Shown: piece by piece, positions 46,486-47,721 of the stretch | Layout: each line of letters opens with the position of its first letter | How positions within the stretch are numbered: the stretch's first letter is position 1 | Source: Cylindrodendrum hubeiense | Lineage: Eukaryota; Ascomycota; Sordariomycetes; Hypocreales; Nectriaceae | Length of the DNA: 47,721 nt | Assembly (NCBI GenBank): GCA_014621425.1 | Contig: JAANBB010000321.1 | Location: forward strand, 1 to 47,721 | Direction: 5' to 3' | Program-made: the position numbers and the translations under genes | Notes under the pieces: model-generated | The model's input: the letters and a program-made list of their open reading frames with translations, nothing else | Database searches by the model: none | What the model was told of the DNA's origin: nothing

Positions 46486-47034
46486 CGAGCCTTGAGTTTC
46501 GAGGTCGCAGAGACTCAACTTTCACATCTAGGATAGGCAAGCCTTGCTAGGCTCTTGTCTGTATTCACGATGCTTCCTAACCCGTCTAACACGTACAATC
46601 AGAATGAGATAGGGATTCAACGCTTCAGAAAACCAGAATAGGTATTTGGCTTTGGGTGTGTACAATTATATTCTTCGTCTAAACATAGCTTGCCATTAGT
46701 GCACATTGTAGCAGAAAGCATTCATTGAGGCGTAGCTGTGAGAATGGTAAGCTGGAACTGGCGTAGTGGCAATGTGCATGTATTCGCAGTGGCGCTGTTA
46801 GCGGCGGACTCACTGGCTGACAAACCTCCAACCCCCACAGTCCCCAGTCGACCAACGTCACCTGCCGCAGCTTGCTCCAAAATTGCTGAGCTCTAGCTTC
46901 ACGACCATCAACACCTCGCGACAATCCCGCTACACCGCCACCCCGAGTGCTCGCATCGCTCCAACAAGGACCTCGACCGGACGAGAACAGGGAAACATCG
47001 CTCATCGCCCGACTGGCCCTGGGCTTCATCAACC
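46486..47034. other. Spacer and leader of the YTH1 gene
   Basis: This 549-nt tandem spacer holds the methyltransferase 3' UTR (AT-richer, to about 46700) and the promoter and C-rich leader of the next gene. No reading frame is supported. Confidence 0.55.
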
Positions 47035-47721
47035 ATGGCGGCCACCACCGAATCGCCCGCCTCGGCGATCCTCAACCACTCCGCGGCCTCGTACAACTTC
47101 CACTTCTCGCCCTTCCTCCGACGAACCTACCAGGTTGGCCTGCCTGCCGACCGCCCGATATGCAAAGCCTTCCAGTCCGGCCACTGCCCCAACGGCACGC
47201 GCTGCTCCGAGCGACACGTCGCCGACTCCAAGGTCTCGCAGCCCACCGGCGGGCTCAACTCGCTCGTGTGCAAGCATTGGCTGCGCGGCCTCTGCAAGAA
47301 GGGCGAGCACTGCGAGTTCCTCCACGAGTACAATCTGCGCAAGATGCCCGAGTGCAACTTCTTCATGCGCAACGGCTACTGCTCCAACGGCGACGAGTGC
47401 CTCTATCTTCACATCGACCCACAGAGCCGCCTGCCGCCCTGCCCGCACTACGACATGGGCTTCTGCCCCCTCGGACCGAACTGCTCTAAGAAACACGTTC
47501 GCCGCAAGCTATGCGGCTTCTACCTTGCCGGATTCTGCCCTGATGGCCCGGACTGCAAGGAGGGAGCTCATCCCAAATGGTCCAAAGACTTGGAGAAGCC
47601 GACCCTGAAGTCTGAGGAGAAGGAAGAGGAGACACGAGCAGATCCGATGAGAGAGGAGGACATGGATCGGATGAGGGACCAGCAGAGGGATAGGGATGAC
47701 GGTCGACACGGCCGACATGGT
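47035..47721 (+). CDS. YTH1: mRNA 3'-end processing protein YTH1 (CPSF30), 5' part
   Basis: An intron-free frame opens at ATG 47035 (AACCATGGC context) and runs off the window after 229 codons; the family is about 210-260 aa, so little is missing. Residues 20-40 ([17 protein letters not shown]) are the conserved lead-in. Five CCCH zinc fingers follow: [77 protein letters not shown] and [20 protein letters not shown]. The spacing is CX7-8CX5CX3-4H, the last finger having four residues before His. The tail is charged ([10 protein letters not shown] then Arg/Asp-rich). In yeast and mammals the protein sits in the cleavage and polyadenylation factor and contacts the poly(A) signal with WDR33 and Fip1; it is nuclear and essential. 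Confidence 0.95.
   Translation, partial: MAATTESPASAILNHSAASYNFHFSPFLRRTYQVGLPADRPICKAFQSGHCPNGTRCSERHVADSKVSQPTGGLNSLVCKHWLRGLCKKGEHCEFLHEYNLRKMPECNFFMRNGYCSNGDECLYLHIDPQSRLPPCPHYDMGFCPLGPNCSKKHVRRKLCGFYLAGFCPDGPDCKEGAHPKWSKDLEKPTLKSEEKEEETRADPMREEDMDRMRDQQRDRDDGRHGRHG

Overview
The window is nuclear DNA of a filamentous ascomycete (Pezizomycotina; most likely Sordariomycetes, perhaps Hypocreales). The basis is short introns (46-140 nt, one longer leader intron) with GTAAGT-type donors, CTAAC/CTAAT-type branch sites and YAG acceptors, GC-rich coding DNA, CT-rich leaders, and a gene set typical of these fungi: MHR transcription factor, LaeA-like methyltransferase, HeLo/PigL_N-like plus ankyrin protein, GH18 chitinase. 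No rRNA, tRNA, CRISPR or intact transposon was recognised. The sequence carries one ambiguous base at 20533.

The left 14 kb is gene-poor: GC-rich, stop-laden in every frame, with short tandem repeats. The only recognisable coding trace is a broken polyketide-synthase ketosynthase-like relic around 10.5-11.3 kb. About 3 kb downstream lies a five-exon fungal-specific transcription factor (14.0-16.3 kb, minus) that keeps the middle homology region but shows no Zn2Cys6 cluster. The pair could be what is left of a secondary-metabolite locus. The stretch from 16.3 to 20.9 kb again holds no intact gene.

The right part is an ordinary housekeeping block with long intergenic spacers: a DNAJC11-type mitochondrial J-protein with a YPD instead of an HPD motif (+), a vacuolar-type CDF zinc transporter with three exons (-), a four-exon HeLo/PigL_N-like plus ankyrin protein with a probable GC-AG intron (+), a MEMO-family protein (+), an SSO-type plasma-membrane syntaxin with a possible 5-nt exon and a 51-residue tail after its membrane anchor (+), a conserved-looking acidic protein of unknown function (-), a GH18 chitinase whose catalytic motif reads DGIDIAWE (-), a LaeA-like SAM methyltransferase with an 18-nt exon (+), and the start of the CPSF30/YTH1 mRNA 3'-end processing factor, cut by the window edge (+).

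The genes do not form one pathway. Exon models were built by hand from reading frames and splice signals; all internal phases close to multiples of three for the multi-exon models given. The one unresolved model is the first ~200 nt of the J-protein, where three frames seem to be needed.
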